Source: an uncultured Saprospiraceae bacterium (GTDB lineage Bacteria > Bacteroidota > Bacteroidia > Chitinophagales > Saprospiraceae). Taken from it: DNA of 7,900 bases. Position 1 is the first letter of the stretch. Every line of letters starts with the position of its first letter. The stretch spans positions 1 through 7,900 of the forward strand of contig CALHBW010000279.1 in the NCBI GenBank assembly GCA_937930625.1, written 5' to 3'. Both the position numbers and the translations under genes were made by a program. A model generated the notes under the pieces. It worked only from the letters and a program-made list of their open reading frames with translations, ran no database searches and was not told the DNA's origin. Of this stretch, positions 5,344 to 7,900 are shown piece by piece.

Positions 5344-6557
5344 AAATCCTTTTTATTTCTGACAACTTTCTCCCCGAAGTAAATGCACCGGCTACCCGCA
5401 CGCATCAGCATTGTCGTGAGTGGGTCAAGCAAGGTGCAGAGGTCACAGTCATTACCTGTGTGCCCAATTTTCCGCGCGGGAAAGTGTATGAAGGTTATAA
5501 AAATAAATTGTATCAGGTAGAAGAAGTTGATGGCATTCGGGTGATTCGGGTGTGGAGTTATATTGCGGCAAATAAAGGCTTTTTGAAACGAGTCTTGGAT
5601 TTTGTGAGTTTTGCGTTCATGGCTTTTTGGGTAGGGCTTTTTCGGAGAACCGATGTAATTATAGCGACTTCTCCTCAGTTTTTTGCAGCGGTCGGTGGTT
5701 GGTTTTTGAGCTTCTGTAAACGCAAGCCGTGGATTATGGAAGTACGTGATTTGTGGCCCGAATCCATCAAGGCAGTCGGAGCAATGCAAGACGGACGAAC
5801 ATATCGAATGTTGGAGCGATTAGAATTGTTTTTGTACCGACAAGCCTCTAAGGTTGTGGTCGTTACGGATAAATTCAAAGAAAATTTGACCGAGCGTGGT
5901 ATTGCAGCTGATAAGATTCATGTAGTCAAAAACGGAGTCGTTTTGGATGAATACACACCGCAGCCTTCTAACACAGCACTACGTCATGAGTTGGGAATTG
6001 ATGATAAATTCGTGTTCACTTATCTCGGAACTCATGGCATGGCACATGGCTTGAATTTTATTGTAGCGTCAGCATCCAAAATTAAAGATGAACAAGATGT
6101 GCATTTCTTATTTATCGGCGATGGCGCAGAAAAAAATACCCTTATAGAAATGCAAGAAAAACTGGCTTTGGACAATATCACTTTGCATCCGCCTGTGCCG
6201 AAAAAAGATGTCCATAAATACATTTCTGCTTCAGATGTTGCCTTGGTTTGCTTGAAAAAATCAGACACATTTAAGTCTGTTATTCCATCGAAAATATTTG
6301 AAAATGCAGCGATGCAATGTCCGATTTTGTTGGGCGTAGAAGGCGAATCCAAAGATATTATCGAGTCGTATGGCGCGGGTTTGTGTTATGAACCGGAAAA
6401 CGAACGCGAGTTTATTGACAAAGTGAAGGAAATGAAAAACAGTAACGGTAAGTATAAGATTTATCAGCAAGGTTGTGAGCGATTGGCGAAGGATTTTAGT
6501 CGCAAAAAATTGGCAGATAAAATGTTCAATGTTATCAAAAACGTTGTCACAAAATAG
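5340..6557 (+). CDS. Glycosyltransferase family 4 (WbuB-like)
   Basis: The 405-residue product is a GT-B fold retaining glycosyltransferase that should act at the cytoplasmic face of the inner membrane and transfer a sugar from a nucleotide donor to a lipid-linked acceptor. The N-terminal acceptor domain starts MKILFISDNFLPEVNAPATR and contains EVTVITCVPNFPRGKVYEGY, characteristic of WbuB-type enzymes. Residues about 82-101 form a hydrophobic helix that may contact the membrane. MEVRDLWPESIKAVGA (133-148) is a further conserved block. The donor domain shows VVKNGVVLDEY (195-205), YLGTHGMAHGLNF (228-240), FIGDGAEK (258-265) and PSKIFENAAMQCPILLGVEG (316-335), with E321 in the EX7E-like position. 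It starts in an ATGA overlap with the heparinase-like gene, indicating translational coupling. The sugar transferred is unknown; WbuB homologues use amino sugars, which would suit the nearby wecB. Confidence 0.92.
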   Translation: MKILFISDNFLPEVNAPATRTHQHCREWVKQGAEVTVITCVPNFPRGKVYEGYKNKLYQVEEVDGIRVIRVWSYIAANKGFLKRVLDFVSFAFMAFWVGLFRRTDVIIATSPQFFAAVGGWFLSFCKRKPWIMEVRDLWPESIKAVGAMQDGRTYRMLERLELFLYRQASKVVVVTDKFKENLTERGIAADKIHVVKNGVVLDEYTPQPSNTALRHELGIDDKFVFTYLGTHGMAHGLNFIVASASKIKDEQDVHFLFIGDGAEKNTLIEMQEKLALDNITLHPPVPKKDVHKYISASDVALVCLKKSDTFKSVIPSKIFENAAMQCPILLGVEGESKDIIESYGAGLCYEPENEREFIDKVKEMKNSNGKYKIYQQGCERLAKDFSRKKLADKMFNVIKNVVTK

Positions 6558-6565
6558 TTAGCCTT

Positions 6566-7540
6566 TTGAAACAAAAGAAGATATTGATTACGGGAGGGTC
6601 GGGTTTTATCGGCTATCATTTTCATCGATACTTAGATGAACGTCAGATTATCAATTTCGACTTAGTTGAACCCGATTTTGACTACAAATCTATATATCAC
6701 AAAGGCGATGTACGCGAGCCGGAACAAGTCGATGCCGTAATGTCAAAGTATGACATCGAATGTATCATTCATTTAGCGGCGGAGCATAAAGATTTTGGGA
6801 TTTCGGAAGCGGAATATTTTCGTACTAATGAGTATGGAATAAAAGTACTAACAGAAGCGGCAACGAAGCATGGAATCAAAAATTTTGTGTACTATTCTTC
6901 GGTAGCTGTCTATGGTCAAAACAACGTACCTTCTGACGAAGATACGCCCTTTGCTCCCAATAATCCTTATGGAGCTTCCAAGCAAGCCGCCGAGCAAATA
7001 TTGAAAAATTGGAGCGAGGAAAATACAAATCGTAAAACATTGATAATCAGACCAACTGTAGTGTATGGTGTACGTAATTTTGCAAATGTATATCGACTAA
7101 TTCGACAGGTTGATTCAGGCTTTTATGTGAATGTAGGCAAAGCAAACAACATAAAATCTATTGCTTTTGTGGACAATCTTGTACAAGCAATGTTGTACTT
7201 GATGCAAGATATGAAAACGGGCATTTCCATCTATAATTATGCCGATGAAAAGCAGATGAGTACCCGCGAAATCGGGCAAGTTATTGCAAAAGCACTGGGC
7301 AAAAAACAACCAATAACTTTGCCTTACAGATTGATGTATGCGATGGGCATTCCCTTTAATATTTTGATAAAAATTACAGGGAAAGATTTGCCGATTTCCA
7401 CTAATCGAATCAAAAAACTATGCACTGAAACCTACCATAAAGCCGACAAGATACGCGCAGCAGGATTCAAGCCGAATTTTGATAATAAATATGGTTTGGA
7501 GAAAATGGTAGAATGGTATTTAGAAGAAAAAAATAAATGA
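6566..7540 (+). CDS. NAD-dependent epimerase/dehydratase (extended SDR), sugar-nucleotide modifying
   Basis: The 324-residue product has the extended short-chain dehydrogenase layout. It shows the Rossmann motif GGSGFIG (10-16), an acidic GDVR (47-50), HLAAEHKD (69-76), SSVAVYG (111-117) and the catalytic YGASK with Y135 and K139. RPTVVYG (162-168) opens the substrate-binding part, and AFVDNLVQAM (200-209) is typical of nucleotide-sugar epimerases and 4-reductases. It should act on an NDP-hexose in the cytoplasm; whether it epimerises or reduces cannot be decided. The start is TTG at 6566. No ATG lies in frame before the Rossmann motif, and the next in-frame TTG would remove the first strand. 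It begins 8 nt after the GT4 stop and overlaps the following gene by ATGA. Length is normal. Confidence 0.9.
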   Translation: MKQKKILITGGSGFIGYHFHRYLDERQIINFDLVEPDFDYKSIYHKGDVREPEQVDAVMSKYDIECIIHLAAEHKDFGISEAEYFRTNEYGIKVLTEAATKHGIKNFVYYSSVAVYGQNNVPSDEDTPFAPNNPYGASKQAAEQILKNWSEENTNRKTLIIRPTVVYGVRNFANVYRLIRQVDSGFYVNVGKANNIKSIAFVDNLVQAMLYLMQDMKTGISIYNYADEKQMSTREIGQVIAKALGKKQPITLPYRLMYAMGIPFNILIKITGKDLPISTNRIKKLCTETYHKADKIRAAGFKPNFDNKYGLEKMVEWYLEEKNK

Positions 7541-7900
7541 ATACGCCTCGTGTCACGATAGTTACGGTATGCAAAAATGCAGTCGATACGATTGAAAAAA
7601 CTATCAAAAGTGTTGTCACACAATCCTATCCGAATATCGAATACATCATCATCGACGGCGCATCCACAGACGGCACGCAAGACATTATTAAAGCCTACGA
7701 AAATCAACTCTCACACTACCAAAGCGAACCTGACAAGGGCATTTATGATGCCATGAATAAAGGCGTACAAATCGCCACAGGCGATTGGATTAATTTTATG
7801 AACGCGGGTGATTATTTTTATAATGAAAATGCGATAGAAAAAATCGTCCCCGTAAATCTGCGATTGATGGTAGAGACGCGATTAATCGCGTCTCTACCAT
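7537..7900 (+). CDS. Glycosyltransferase family 2, N-terminal part, cut by window edge
   Basis: The frame opens with ATG at 7537, overlapping the previous stop by ATGA, and runs 121 codons to the window edge without a stop. It shows the GT-A nucleotide-binding start VTIVTVCKNAVDTIEKTIKS, then YIIIDGASTDGT with D40 and D45, and SEPDKGIYDAMNKG (63-76). GDWINFMNAGD follows (82-92), with NAGD at the metal and diphosphate-binding site. These blocks match the colanic-acid-type (WcaA/WcaE-like) GT2 group, inverting enzymes that add a sugar to a lipid-linked intermediate at the inner membrane. The last 11 visible residues, MVETRLIASLP (111-121), are encoded by the palindrome at 7867-7900. It is not visible whether the reading frame continues into normal GT2 sequence or is disrupted there. 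Confidence 0.9.
   Translation, partial: MNTPRVTIVTVCKNAVDTIEKTIKSVVTQSYPNIEYIIIDGASTDGTQDIIKAYENQLSHYQSEPDKGIYDAMNKGVQIATGDWINFMNAGDYFYNENAIEKIVPVNLRLMVETRLIASLP
7867..7900. repeat. Perfect 34-bp palindrome inside the GT2 gene, running to the window edge
   Basis: ATGGTAGAGACGCG (7867-7880), centre ATTAAT (7881-7886) and CGCGTCTCTACCAT (7887-7900) form a perfect palindrome with the same 14-6-14 layout as the cores at 3660-3693 and 3953-3986. Its arm agrees with theirs at 9 of 14 positions, including the shared GTAGRGAC block. Very similar GTAGAGACGCG palindromes are known to me as abundant dispersed repeats in some cyanobacteria and Bacteroidota. It may extend past the window. Confidence 0.88.

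Noticed and set aside
5328..5789. 153-residue reverse-strand open frame opposite the GT4 gene
   Set aside because: It is antisense to conserved GT4 sequence and looks low in complexity with no family motif.
6729..6765. Short inverted repeat ATGTCA/TGACAT inside the SDR gene
   Set aside because: Six-base arms are expected by chance and the encoded residues fit the family.

Overview
The window looks like a chromosomal segment from a member of the Bacteroidota. A secreted protein with a type IX secretion (T9SS) C-terminal sorting domain points there. So do two matches to the Bacteroidota promoter pattern (TTG, about 19 nt, TAnnTTTG) and the lack of Shine-Dalgarno sequences before most starts. 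The phylum is well supported. A Saprospiria- or Chitinophagia-like lineage is only a guess.

Layout. (1) 1-321, minus strand: N-terminal part of a thiolase. (2) 322-995: a non-coding stretch with a large inverted repeat built from AATG octamers (327-585), a hairpin terminator (611-641) and a very AT-rich block bounded by inverted repeats (657-977). (3) 996-2156, minus: a T9SS cargo protein. (4) 2157-2549: a divergent intergenic region with one predicted promoter per direction and a second AATG-octamer palindrome (2470-2545) ending 4 nt before the next start codon. (5) 2550-7900, plus: five tightly packed genes for a surface polysaccharide. These are UDP-GlcNAc 2-epimerase (wecB), a heparinase II/III-like protein, a GT4 glycosyltransferase, an extended-SDR sugar-nucleotide epimerase/reductase, and the start of a GT2 glycosyltransferase cut by the window edge.

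How the genes fit together. WecB would supply UDP-ManNAc, the SDR enzyme would make or modify another nucleotide sugar, and the GT4 and GT2 enzymes would add sugars to a growing lipid-linked unit. The heparinase-like protein may trim or modify the polymer. ATGA overlaps (5340-5343 and 7537-7540) and an 8-nt gap (6558-6565) indicate one transcription unit. The exact polysaccharide cannot be read from the sequence.

The most unusual content is repetitive. Two palindromic elements made of AATGNNNN units at strict 8-nt spacing each sit directly before a start codon. A second set of near-perfect palindromes with a 14-6-14 layout occurs three times within 4.3 kb of the polysaccharide operon: once between genes and twice inside open reading frames. 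A fourth, unrelated palindrome also lies in frame inside the heparinase-like gene.
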